Assembly (NCBI GenBank): GCA_002471015.1
Contig: DKPB01000066.1
Coordinates: 100,048-164,047, forward strand
Length of the DNA stretch: 64,000 bases
Direction of reading: 5' to 3'
DNA from: Stenotrophomonas sp. UBA7346
GTDB lineage: Bacteria; Pseudomonadota; Gammaproteobacteria; Xanthomonadales; Xanthomonadaceae
Positions 9,300 to 16,577 of the stretch are shown here, piece by piece. How positions within the stretch are numbered: position 1 is the first letter of the stretch; every line of letters starts with the position of its first letter. The notes below the pieces were generated by a model. It was not told the origin of the DNA. It was given only the letters and a program-made list of their open reading frames with translations, and did not search any database. Made by a program: the position numbers and the translations under genes.

Positions 9300-9315
9300 T
9301 GCAAGCCGCGTGCCA
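9300..9315 (-). promoter_or_regulatory. Predicted sigma-54 promoter of the flgB operon
   Basis: Read on the minus strand this is TGGCACG-CGGC-TTGCA, a perfect -24/-12 sigma-54 element. It lies 34 bases upstream of the flgB start and points at it. It would drive flgBCDEF and possibly the whole flg operon in response to RpoN and a flagellar activator of the FleQ type. Confidence 0.85.
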
Positions 9316-9335
9316 GAACAGCGCCGGCCCGAAAG

Positions 9336-9494
9336 GTAGCGCCGAGCCATGCTCGGCAGGGGCACTACAAGCGAACCGCTGGACCCCGACCGATCAGGTA
9401 GTGCCGAGCCATGCTCGGCAGGGGCACTACAAGCGAACCGCCGGACCCCGACCGATCAGGTAGTGCCGGGCCATGCTCGGCAGGGGGCTTTACA
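9336..9494. repeat. Three tandem SMAG-like GTAG palindromes with 62-base period
   Basis: Three copies of a GTAG-headed palindrome of the form GTAGTGCCGAGCCATGCTCG begin at 9336, 9398 and 9460, exactly 62 bases apart. The first two end in GGGGCACTAC; the third is degenerate (CGGGCCATGC, GGGGGCTTTAC). The spacers are also repeated (GCGAACCGCYGGACCCCGAC), so whole 62-base units were duplicated. The family matches SMAG elements known from S. maltophilia. The cluster fills most of the 339-base gap between flgB and cheV. Confidence 0.85.
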
Positions 9495-9605
9495 GGCCAA
9501 CCGGCCAATCCCGACCCATGTTCGGCAGAGACCGACCAGCAGCCAGTCCCGAGCGGCCCCAGCCCAAGACAGCGCTCGGGCATCCAGGCCGCCCGCCACG
9601 GAAAC

Positions 9606-10556
9606 TCAGGCGTACTGCGCCTCGGCAACCTCGCGTAGCCGGTGCAGTACGAAATCGGCCAGCTCGTGCGGGCTGTACTTGGCCACGAAGGCGTTGGCGC
9701 CCACGCGCTCCACCATGGCGTTGTTGAATACGCCCGACAAGGAGGTGTGCAGCAGCACGAACAGCCCCGCCAGCCCCGGATGGCGGCGGATTTCCGTCGT
9801 CAGGGTGTAACCGTCCATCGCCGGCATCTCGATATCGGAGATCACCATGGCGTAGCGCTCGGCCGGGTTCTCCCCGGCAGCATGGATCTGCAGCAGGTGC
9901 TCCAGCGCCTGCTTGCCGTCGGACAGCAGGGTCGCATTGACCCCCAGCTGATCCAGCACGCTGCGGATCTGCTGACGCGCAACCCGCGAATCATCCACCA
10001 CCAGCACCTGCATGGGCGGGGCGTCGGCCGGCAGCGCCATCGATGGGTCGAGCACGGCCTCGCTGCGCAGCTGGGCGATATCGGCCAGCACACTTTCCAC
10101 GTCGATCACCTGGATCAGCTCGCCCTGGAAACGGGTAACCGCGGTGAGGTAGGTCGATTCGGCGCCCAGCTCCGGCGGCGGGTGGATGTCCTCCACCGCG
10201 ATGTTCACGATGCGCTCGACACCGCTGACCAGGAACCCCTGCACCGAACGATTGAACTCGGTGACCACCAGGTAGCCGGGGGCGGTGTCGGCCTCCGGCT
10301 CGCGCTCCGGGTGGCCGATGGCCAGGCCCAGGTCCAGCACCGGCACCGATCGCCCGCGGACGTCGGCAACACCGGCAAACTGCGCGGGCAGGCCGGGCAC
10401 CTGGAACAGGGAGGGGCGGCGCAGCACTTCCTGTACCTTGAACACGTTCACGCCAAAAAGCTGACGGCCGCCGAGGCGGAACAACAGCAATGCCAGCCGG
10501 TTGTGGCCGGCCAGACGGGTGCGCTGGTCAATACGGTTGAGCAGGTCTTGTGACAT
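9606..10556 (-). CDS. cheV: Chemotaxis coupling protein CheV (CheW domain plus receiver)
   Basis: CheV couples chemoreceptors to the CheA kinase and carries its own phosphorylatable receiver. The open frame extends to 11288 across flgA, but the start at 10556 (MSQDLLNRIDQRTRLAGHN) is the family start and gives 316 residues. Residues 15-170 form a CheW-like domain (FGVNVFKVQEVLRRPSLFQV, GVADVRGRSVPVLDL). Residues about 185-310 form a receiver domain (MQVLVVDDSRVARQQIRSVL, the phospho-acceptor Asp in VISDIEMPAMDGYTL, the conserved Lys in VAKYSP). It is divergent from flgA, a common gammaproteobacterial arrangement. Confidence 0.95.
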   Translation of the reverse strand: MSQDLLNRIDQRTRLAGHNRLALLLFRLGGRQLFGVNVFKVQEVLRRPSLFQVPGLPAQFAGVADVRGRSVPVLDLGLAIGHPEREPEADTAPGYLVVTEFNRSVQGFLVSGVERIVNIAVEDIHPPPELGAESTYLTAVTRFQGELIQVIDVESVLADIAQLRSEAVLDPSMALPADAPPMQVLVVDDSRVARQQIRSVLDQLGVNATLLSDGKQALEHLLQIHAAGENPAERYAMVISDIEMPAMDGYTLTTEIRRHPGLAGLFVLLHTSLSGVFNNAMVERVGANAFVAKYSPHELADFVLHRLREVAEAQYA

Positions 10557-10563
10557 GCAGACG

Positions 10564-10591
10564 GTATCGGCGGCGGGGGCCGACAACTTGA
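10564..10591 (-). promoter_or_regulatory. Possible sigma-28 promoter of cheV
   Basis: On the minus strand TCAA-N16-GCCGATAC precedes cheV. The -10 half matches the FliA consensus GCCGATAA at seven of eight positions, but the -35 half and the spacing (one base longer than N15) are imperfect. The last base of the -10 element is 8 bases from the start codon, so the leader would be very short. Confidence 0.45.
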
Positions 10592-10612
10592 GTGCCGTCG
10601 CGACCGCGGGTT

Positions 10613-10628
10613 TGGCACAGCCCTTGCC
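10613..10628 (+). promoter_or_regulatory. Predicted sigma-54 promoter of flgA
   Basis: The sequence is TGGCACA-N4-TTGCC with correct -24/-12 spacing, 40 bases upstream of the flgA start at 10669 and oriented toward it. It differs from the consensus TGGCACG-N4-TTGCA only at the last base of each half. Confidence 0.75.
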
Positions 10629-10668
10629 TGTGTATCGGCAGGTTCGAGCTGATCGGTTGCCATTGCGT

Positions 10669-11313
10669 ATGCGCCTGTTCCTTCTCTTGTGTCTGTTGAC
10701 GCCGCTGACTGCGTTGGCCATGGCCTTCCAGCCGGTGGAGAGCATCCGTGCCGCAGCGCTGACCACGCTTGCCCCGGGCGAGGAAGGAGAGGCCGGCGTG
10801 GACGCTGGGCTGCGGCTGCCGGCCTGTCCGGTAGCCCTGCAGGCCAGGGCCACTGCCAACACCACCGTTGAGGTTGCCTGCCCGCAGGCGGGTGGCTGGC
10901 GCCTGTTCGTGCCGGTCAAGGTGCGCCGCGAGCAGGGCGTGCTGGTGTTGAACCGTGGTGTGGCCGCTGGAGAAACCCTGGGTCTGGCCGATATAAGTAC
11001 GGTGAAGCGTGATACCGCCCGCATCGCCGGCGCCGTGCTGTCGCAGCCCGATGCTGCAGTCGGCCGGGTGGCCAGGCGTGCCCTTGCCGCCGGCAGCCTG
11101 CTGTCAGCCAACGACCTGGTGGCCCCGCGCATTGTCCGCCGCGGTGACAGCGTGGCACTGGTGGCCCGCCGTGGCGGGGTTGAGGTGCGGATGGCGGGCA
11201 AGGCCCTGGGGGACGCCGGGGAGGGGGAGCGGGTGTCGGTGGAGAACCTTTCATCACGGCGGGTGATGCAGGGTGTGGCCACCTCCACCGGCGATGTGCT
11301 GGTCAGTCGCTGA
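10669..11313 (+). CDS. flgA: Flagellar basal body P-ring formation chaperone FlgA
   Basis: FlgA is the periplasmic chaperone needed for P-ring assembly by FlgI. The open frame begins at 10501, but the start at 10669 (MRLFLLLCLLTPLTALA) gives a signal peptide and 214 residues, the usual size. The C-terminal SAF-type region is evident: VLVLNRGVAAGETLGLADIS, ARRALAAGSLLSANDLVAPR and RRGDSVALVARRGGVEVRMA. It opens the divergent flgA-flgM-flgN unit and is preceded by a sigma-54 promoter. Confidence 0.94.
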   Translation: MRLFLLLCLLTPLTALAMAFQPVESIRAAALTTLAPGEEGEAGVDAGLRLPACPVALQARATANTTVEVACPQAGGWRLFVPVKVRREQGVLVLNRGVAAGETLGLADISTVKRDTARIAGAVLSQPDAAVGRVARRALAAGSLLSANDLVAPRIVRRGDSVALVARRGGVEVRMAGKALGDAGEGERVSVENLSSRRVMQGVATSTGDVLVSR

Positions 11314-11319
11314 AAGCCC

Positions 11320-11346
11320 TAAAGAACCCTCGGCCGCGGCCGTTAT
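11320..11346 (+). promoter_or_regulatory. Predicted sigma-28 (FliA) promoter of flgM
   Basis: TAAAGAAC-N11-GCCGTTAT matches the FliA consensus TAAAGTTT-N11-GCCGATAA with exact spacing and six of eight bases in the -10 half. It lies between the flgA stop and flgM, 30 bases before the flgM start. It would give flgM its own late promoter, as in other gammaproteobacteria. Confidence 0.7.
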
Positions 11347-11376
11347 AGTTTTCGTACAGAATCAGGACTCCATCAC

Positions 11377-11679
11377 ATGAGCCAGAAAATCGACGGTGGT
11401 ATTGCAGCCGCAACCCAGTTGCGCAGCGTCGCGATCAACACCAAGGTGGCCGCCGCCGGTGAAGCCAAGGCCCAGGCCGTGGCATCGGCCGACAGCGTGC
11501 GCCTGACCGGCGAAGCCACCCAGTTGCAGGCGGTGCAGCGCGAGTTGTCGGCGGCCCCGGCCATCGACCCGGCCCGGGTCCAGGCCGTGCGCGAGGCGTT
11601 GGAGAACGGCAGCTACAAGATCAATCCGGACGCAATCGCGTCGCGCATGCTGGATCTGGACCAGCAGCTGCAGGGATGA
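11377..11679 (+). CDS. flgM: Anti-sigma-28 factor FlgM
   Basis: FlgM binds FliA and holds late flagellar genes silent until it is exported through the finished hook. The 100-residue product begins MSQKIDGGI. Its C-terminal half has the sigma-binding signature: DSVRLTGEATQLQAVQREL, then IDPARVQAVREALENGSYKI and NPDAIASRMLDLDQQL. It is preceded by a sigma-28 promoter, which gives the usual feedback loop. Its stop overlaps flgN by four bases (ATGA). Confidence 0.95.
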   Translation: MSQKIDGGIAAATQLRSVAINTKVAAAGEAKAQAVASADSVRLTGEATQLQAVQRELSAAPAIDPARVQAVREALENGSYKINPDAIASRMLDLDQQLQG

Positions 11680-12014
11680 ACCTGAGCATGGGCGATCCGC
11701 TGGAGCGGCTGAGCGATGCGCTGGATGGCGAGCAGCGGGCGCTGATCGAACACGACGTGGCGGCGCTGGTCGCGGCCACCGGCAAAAAGCTGGAGGCCCT
11801 GCGCGAACTGGAACGGCAGCCGCCGCTGCACAACGCCGACCGCCTGAAGGAACTGGCCGAACGCAACCACGCCAACGGCGTGCTGCTGGCCCGGCGCCGC
11901 CGTGAGGTCAACTGGGCCTTGCGCCAGCTTGGCCGCAGCGAGGCAGCCCCGTCCTATGACGCCAAGGGCCAGGCCCAGACCGTCCACGCCCGGCGGCCCT
12001 TGGCCGTGGCCTGA
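11676..12014 (+). CDS. flgN: Flagellar export chaperone FlgN
   Basis: FlgN-type proteins are cytoplasmic chaperones that keep the hook-associated proteins FlgK and FlgL soluble for export. This 112-residue, strongly helical protein (LERLSDALDGEQRALIEHDV, LKELAERNHANGVLLARRR) has weak sequence signatures, but its size and position right after flgM with an ATGA overlap are typical. An internal start at 11688 (MGDPLERL) is an alternative. Confidence 0.85.
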   Translation: MNLSMGDPLERLSDALDGEQRALIEHDVAALVAATGKKLEALRELERQPPLHNADRLKELAERNHANGVLLARRRREVNWALRQLGRSEAAPSYDAKGQAQTVHARRPLAVA

Positions 12015-12087
12015 TCGGGCGCGGGCAACGCAGTCCGCATTCATCCCGCTATAGTGGCAGCCCCCACCTTTGCTGTGCCGGCTGCCC

Positions 12088-13308
12088 GTGAACGCATCAG
12101 ATTATTCTTCGCTAGCCCCCATTCCATCGGCCGCCACCCTGCGCGCGTTGGGCGAACGGGTGCAGCACGGCATGTTGGTGTTCAATGGCCGCTTCGAGGT
12201 CAGCATGGCCAATGGCCTGGCCCGCCAGCTGTTTGGCGCGCAGGCTGCCAGCGGTGCCAACCTGGCCCGCGAGCTGGAAACACTGCTGCCACCTTTCGCC
12301 TTGCCGCAGGCCCGCGAGACCGGCAACTGGACCGGTAGCCTGCCGGTGGGCGAGCGGGTCATCACCGTGCACCTGCACCACCACGCCGATGCCGGTGGCG
12401 ACGCCTATCTGGCGCTGTTCCAGCATGTCGACGGGCCGGAAGACTACGAACGCGAGCTGCAACAACGCCATGCCGAACTCCGCCAGGCCTACCTGCGATT
12501 GAACGGCGCGCAGGAAAAATTGCTGCAATCGGAAAAAATGGCCTCGATCGGCCAGTTGGCGGCAGGCGTGGCGCATGAGATCAACAACCCGATCGGCTAC
12601 GTGCATTCCAACCTGGGCAGCCTGCAGGAATACCTGCGCAGCCTGTTCACGGTGATCGAGGCTTATGAGCGCGCCTTGCGTGCGCCCGACCCCAAGGCCT
12701 TGATCGCGGAAATCGACGATATCCGCAACCGCCTGGACATCGATTTCATCAGCCGTGACCTGCCACAGCTGATGGCCGAGTCGCGCGAAGGCATCGAGCG
12801 CGTGACCCGTATCGTGCGTGACCTGAAGGACTTCTCCTATTCCGGGCGCGATGAGTCGTGGAAGCTGGTGGACCTGCATGCAGGCCTGGAATCCACCATC
12901 AACATCATCTGGAACGAGCTCAAGTACAAGGTCACCTTGGAGCGTCGTTATGGCGAGCTGCCGATGATCGAGTGCCTGCCGTCGGAACTGAACCAGGTCT
13001 ACATGAACCTGCTGCTCAATGCCGGCCACGCCATTGCCGACCGCGGCAACATCATTGTCAGCACCGGCGTCGACGGTGATGAGGTGTGGGTGGAGTTCCA
13101 GGACAACGGTGCCGGTATTTCGCCGGAACTGCGCCAGCGCATCTTCGATCCGTTCTTCACCACCAAACCGGTGGGCAGCGGCACCGGGCTGGGCCTGTCG
13201 ATCTCCTACGGCATCATCAACAAGCACCATGGTCGCATCGACCTGGACAGTACCGTCGGCGAGGGCTCGCGCTTCCGCATTGTCCTGCCCATCCGCCAGC
13301 CCAAGTGA
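12088..13308 (+). CDS. Sensor histidine kinase with N-terminal PAS-like domain (soluble)
   Basis: This is a two-component sensor kinase of about 406 residues without clear membrane segments, so probably cytoplasmic. The N-terminal 110 residues resemble a PAS sensor (GMLVFNGRFEVSMANGLARQ). A coiled coil leads to the H-box (ASIGQLAAGVAHEINNPIGY), then the ATPase boxes N (NLLLNAGHAIA), G1 (DNGAGI), F (FDPFFTTKPVG) and G2 (GTGLGLSISYG). The start is uncertain: GTG at 12088 or TTG at 12070, neither with a strong ribosome site. No partner regulator is adjacent; proximity to flgN suggests a link with motility, which is inference only. Confidence 0.85.
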   Translation: MNASDYSSLAPIPSAATLRALGERVQHGMLVFNGRFEVSMANGLARQLFGAQAASGANLARELETLLPPFALPQARETGNWTGSLPVGERVITVHLHHHADAGGDAYLALFQHVDGPEDYERELQQRHAELRQAYLRLNGAQEKLLQSEKMASIGQLAAGVAHEINNPIGYVHSNLGSLQEYLRSLFTVIEAYERALRAPDPKALIAEIDDIRNRLDIDFISRDLPQLMAESREGIERVTRIVRDLKDFSYSGRDESWKLVDLHAGLESTINIIWNELKYKVTLERRYGELPMIECLPSELNQVYMNLLLNAGHAIADRGNIIVSTGVDGDEVWVEFQDNGAGISPELRQRIFDPFFTTKPVGSGTGLGLSISYGIINKHHGRIDLDSTVGEGSRFRIVLPIRQPK

Positions 13309-13348
13309 CCCCGGCGGCAGGCCCGGTGCAAGCGGCCGAACGGCAGCG

Positions 13349-13419
13349 GATCTGCGCCCCTTGGTCGCTGCGGTGACGGCCATTCCGCGTCCGCAGGTCG
13401 GCAGCGGGGGGCGCAGATC
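13349..13419. repeat. 12-base perfect inverted repeat between convergent genes
   Basis: GATCTGCGCCCC at 13349-13360 is repeated inverted as GGGGCGCAGATC at 13408-13419, with a 47-base centre. It lies in the 183-base gap between two convergent genes and could act as a bidirectional transcription barrier. It has no T-tract on either strand. Confidence 0.4.
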
Positions 13420-13491
13420 GCTATCTGCACAAGTGCGCGGTTGGCGTTGCGGCATACCCCGTGCTACAGGGTGGTGCCTCCACCGGCTTGC

Positions 13492-15222
13492 TCAGACGGG
13501 GCTTACGCCCTGCTTTTCATCGTGGGTGCGGAAAGCCTGGCGTATGTGCTCGCGCAGCTCGTCGTCGTTCCAGGGTTTGGTCAGGAAACGGTAGATGGCG
13601 CCGCGGTTGATTGCATCGGTGACGGTGTTCAGATCGGTGTAGCCGGACAGCACCAGGCGGATGGTGTCCGGGTAGAGCATCTTCACCCGGCCCAGGAACT
13701 CGGTGCCGCTCATGTCGCTCATGCGCTGGTCGGACAGGATCACCTGCACATCGTTGATGGCCAGCAGGTCAAAGGCATCGCGCACATTGCCCGCCGCCAG
13801 GATCCGGTAGCCGTCACGGCGGAACAGGCGTACCAGCGAGCGCAGTACGTTTTCCTCATCATCCAGCAGCAGCAAGGTGCGATCCGGGCGGGTTTCGGCA
13901 AACGCCTCCGGGCGCAGGTAGCGGCGGCGCAGGGTCATGCCGGCTGCATCCGCCGACATCGGCTCGCCGAACAGGTAGCCCTGGAAGACGTCGCAGTCAT
14001 TGCGCCGCAAAAAGCCCAACTGGGCCTGCGACTCGACGCCGTTGGCGATGACGGTCATGCCCAGCTGGTGGCCCATGGCGATGATCGCGCGGCTGATCGC
14101 CGCCTCGCGGTTGGCGGCCGGCGCGCTCTTGATGAAGGTGCGGTCGATCTTGAGCTTGTCCACCGGATAGCGCACCAGCGCACTGAGGCTGGAATCGCCG
14201 GTGCCGAAGTTGTCCAGGCACAGGCTGATGCCCTCGTTGCGCAGGTTGGCCAGGGTTTCGTGGACGAAGTTGACGTTGTTGGTCAACGCGCTCTCGTTGA
14301 TCTCCAGGGTCAACATGCGCGCCGGTACGCCGATGGACTGCAGCATGGCCATCACCTCGGTGAAGAAGTTCGGCCGCAGCAGCTGCAGGGTGGAAACATT
14401 GACCGCGACGTTGAAATCCTCGAAACCCTGGTCACGCCAGGCCCTGGCCTGGCGCAAGGTCATCTCCAGCACCCAAGCGCCGATCTGCACGATGATGCCC
14501 AAGCGTTCGGCGGTACGCATGAAACGCTCGGGCACCAGCATGCCCAGCGTCGGTGATTGCCAGCGCAGCAGTGCTTCCATGCCGACCACATGGCCATCGC
14601 GGGCGCTGACCAGCGGTTGGTAGCGCAGGCGCAGCTCGCCGTTGTCGATCGCATCTACCAACTGGCGCGAGATGATGCTCTCGCTGTGGGCACTGCTGGG
14701 TTTGTGCAGCACATGGATATGCACGGCGTTGCCACCCTCGCGGCCGGCCTGGTGCAGGGCATCCTCGGCCAGGTCCAGCAGGGCCGTGGCGGTGCCGGCG
14801 TGCTCGGGGCACAGGCTGACCCCCAGCTTGCCGGTCAGGAACAGCGTGTACGGCAGCACCGACAGCGGCAACTCGATCTGCTGTCTGATCTGCTCGGCCA
14901 GCTCCTCAGGCGCTGCGACACCGCTGCCGCGCGGCACCGCGATCAAGAATTCGTCGCTGCCATGCCGCCACAGGCGGCCGCGGCCGCCGAGGAAGCCACG
15001 CAGCCGTTCGGCGATCAGCACCAGCGCCTGATCGCCCACCTCGGCGCTCATGTTTTCGTTGACCGAGGCGAAGTGGTCAATGTCCAGATGCATCAGGATC
15101 AAGCCCGGGCCGCCACGGTAAGCGGCATCCACCAGCGCCAGCAGTTCCGGATTGCCCGCGCCCAACCGCACGGGGCGGGCATCGGCGCGTTCTGCGGGGC
15201 TGGGGATGGTGCTGTTCCACAT
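13492..15222 (-). CDS. GGDEF-EAL-receiver protein (c-di-GMP related response regulator)
   Basis: A 576-residue protein with an unusual order: GGDEF domain (about residues 40-190), EAL domain (about 205-445) and a C-terminal receiver (about 455-570; LLLLDDEENVLRSLVRLF, acceptor Asp in VILSDQRMSDMSGTEF, Lys in FLTKPW). The diguanylate cyclase motif is GSDEF. The EAL motif is intact (MEALLRW), but DDFGTG reads DNFGTG and AEGVET reads ANGVES, so two metal or catalytic positions are changed. The start at 15222 (MWNSTIPSP) is preferred over the longer frame to 15315, which overlaps the upstream kinase gene. It probably forms a pair with that kinase. Confidence 0.85.
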   Translation of the reverse strand: MWNSTIPSPAERADARPVRLGAGNPELLALVDAAYRGGPGLILMHLDIDHFASVNENMSAEVGDQALVLIAERLRGFLGGRGRLWRHGSDEFLIAVPRGSGVAAPEELAEQIRQQIELPLSVLPYTLFLTGKLGVSLCPEHAGTATALLDLAEDALHQAGREGGNAVHIHVLHKPSSAHSESIISRQLVDAIDNGELRLRYQPLVSARDGHVVGMEALLRWQSPTLGMLVPERFMRTAERLGIIVQIGAWVLEMTLRQARAWRDQGFEDFNVAVNVSTLQLLRPNFFTEVMAMLQSIGVPARMLTLEINESALTNNVNFVHETLANLRNEGISLCLDNFGTGDSSLSALVRYPVDKLKIDRTFIKSAPAANREAAISRAIIAMGHQLGMTVIANGVESQAQLGFLRRNDCDVFQGYLFGEPMSADAAGMTLRRRYLRPEAFAETRPDRTLLLLDDEENVLRSLVRLFRRDGYRILAAGNVRDAFDLLAINDVQVILSDQRMSDMSGTEFLGRVKMLYPDTIRLVLSGYTDLNTVTDAINRGAIYRFLTKPWNDDELREHIRQAFRTHDEKQGVSPV

Positions 15223-15247
15223 GTAGGGACGTTCCTGGCGGGGTGGG

Positions 15248-16498
15248 TCAGTGTGCCGCATCGGCGTAAGGCAGGTGCAGACTGATGCAGGTGCCTTCGC
15301 CCGGGGCGGTTTCAATGGACAGGCTGCCGCCTGCGCTCTGGGCGCGTTCGCGCATGACGATCATGCCCAGGCCGCGTGGGCCATCGGGGTCAAAACCCTC
15401 GCCATCGTCCACTACCCGCAACTGCAGGCCTGCCTCGCCAGCGGCGCGCAGCTGCAGCGACACCTGGCTGGCACGGGCGTGACGCAAGGCGTTGGTCAGG
15501 CTTTCCTGAGCGATACGGAAGCACGCCTGCTCCACCTCGTTGCTGGGCCGGCGGGGCAGGGCGCCGACATCCAGCAGCAGCTCCACCGGTGTGGAGCGGA
15601 ACAGCATGTTGGCCTGCCAGCGCAGCGCAGCTTCCAGGCCCAGCGCGTCCAACTGCGGCGGGCGCAGCAGCATCGACAGGTTGCGCAGTTTGGTAACCGT
15701 GCTGTCAGCCAGCTCGATGATCTGGTCGATATCATCCTGGCGGCGCGGGGCGTCGGCTTCGTCACGGGCAGCGCAGGCTGCCAGCTTGATCGCGGTGATG
15801 GCTTGGCCGATATCGTCATGCAGGTCGCGCGAGATCGAGCGGCGTTCGTCCTCCTGCAGGGAGAAAAGGCGCCCGGCCATGGCCTGCAGCTCGGCGTTGC
15901 TGGTGGCCAGGGCGGCGCGCCCGCACTCGATCTCGCTCAGGTCGTGGACAACAAACAGATGCCGGCCGTGACCGGCGGAGGGCATCGGCCGTGCCATCAC
16001 CGAGCACTGCAGCACCTGACCATCACGTCCGGGCAAAGCGCAAGGCACCGGGCCATCCCCGACAATAGTCGGCATGGCAGCAACGGCCATCAGATCCTTT
16101 GCATACGTAGCGGTATCCAGGGCCAGCAGGCGTCGCGCTGCGGGATTGGCAAAATCCAGGGTGTGACCATCGGTGATCACCACCGCGTCGGGCATCGTCG
16201 TGGCCAGTTGCCGGAAGGATGCATCGTTGCAGTCCGGAGCATGCTGCCTGCGTTGTCGCAGCAGTGGCCACAGCGCTGCGCACACTGCCAGCGCGATGGC
16301 CGTCACGGTTTTCCAGCCAATCAGCTGTTGGAAAGCGGCAATCGCCACACCGCCGCTGATCACCGCCACCGCCAGCAAGGCAAGCACCAGTAACAGGGTA
16401 TGGCGCCGGGCAGGGCTGCGGGAGGCAGTTGCAGGCGCGTGATGAGCGGGGGCCGGGCCGGCGTCCATGGGCAGGGGAGTTGCTGAGCGTCGCACCAT
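15248..16498 (-). CDS. Membrane sensor histidine kinase, NarX/DegS type (HisKA_3)
   Basis: A 416-residue kinase with two membrane helices near residues 33-78 (LLLVLALLAVAVISGGVAIA and VTAIALAVCAALWPLL), a PAS-like segment (AVVITDGHTLDFANPAARRL), a HisKA_3 dimerisation helix with the phospho-acceptor His in RRSISRDLHDDIGQAI, and a short ATPase domain (QESLTNALRHA, DDGEGFDPDGPRGLGMIVMR). This kinase class normally pairs with LuxR/NarL-type regulators, but the gene 25 bases downstream encodes a GGDEF-EAL-receiver protein, which suggests that phosphorylation controls c-di-GMP signalling here. Confidence 0.88.
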   Translation of the reverse strand: MVRRSATPLPMDAGPAPAHHAPATASRSPARRHTLLLVLALLAVAVISGGVAIAAFQQLIGWKTVTAIALAVCAALWPLLRQRRQHAPDCNDASFRQLATTMPDAVVITDGHTLDFANPAARRLLALDTATYAKDLMAVAAMPTIVGDGPVPCALPGRDGQVLQCSVMARPMPSAGHGRHLFVVHDLSEIECGRAALATSNAELQAMAGRLFSLQEDERRSISRDLHDDIGQAITAIKLAACAARDEADAPRRQDDIDQIIELADSTVTKLRNLSMLLRPPQLDALGLEAALRWQANMLFRSTPVELLLDVGALPRRPSNEVEQACFRIAQESLTNALRHARASQVSLQLRAAGEAGLQLRVVDDGEGFDPDGPRGLGMIVMRERAQSAGGSLSIETAPGEGTCISLHLPYADAAH

Positions 16499-16577
16499 CT
16501 TAACGGCTTGTGTGCAGCTGGCACGACGGAGTGCTCAATTCTCTGCCCGGCTTGCCGCTAAGGATTAGGTCCCCGGA

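Noticed and set aside
9336..9494. Possible CRISPR array (regular repeats with 62-base period)
   Set aside because: Only three units, spacers are also repeated, repeats are SMAG palindromes and no cas genes are present.
9606..11288. 560-codon version of CheV
   Set aside because: The first 244 codons are antisense to flgA; the start at 10556 matches the family.
12112..13455. 447-codon minus-strand frame
   Set aside because: Antisense shadow of the histidine kinase gene.
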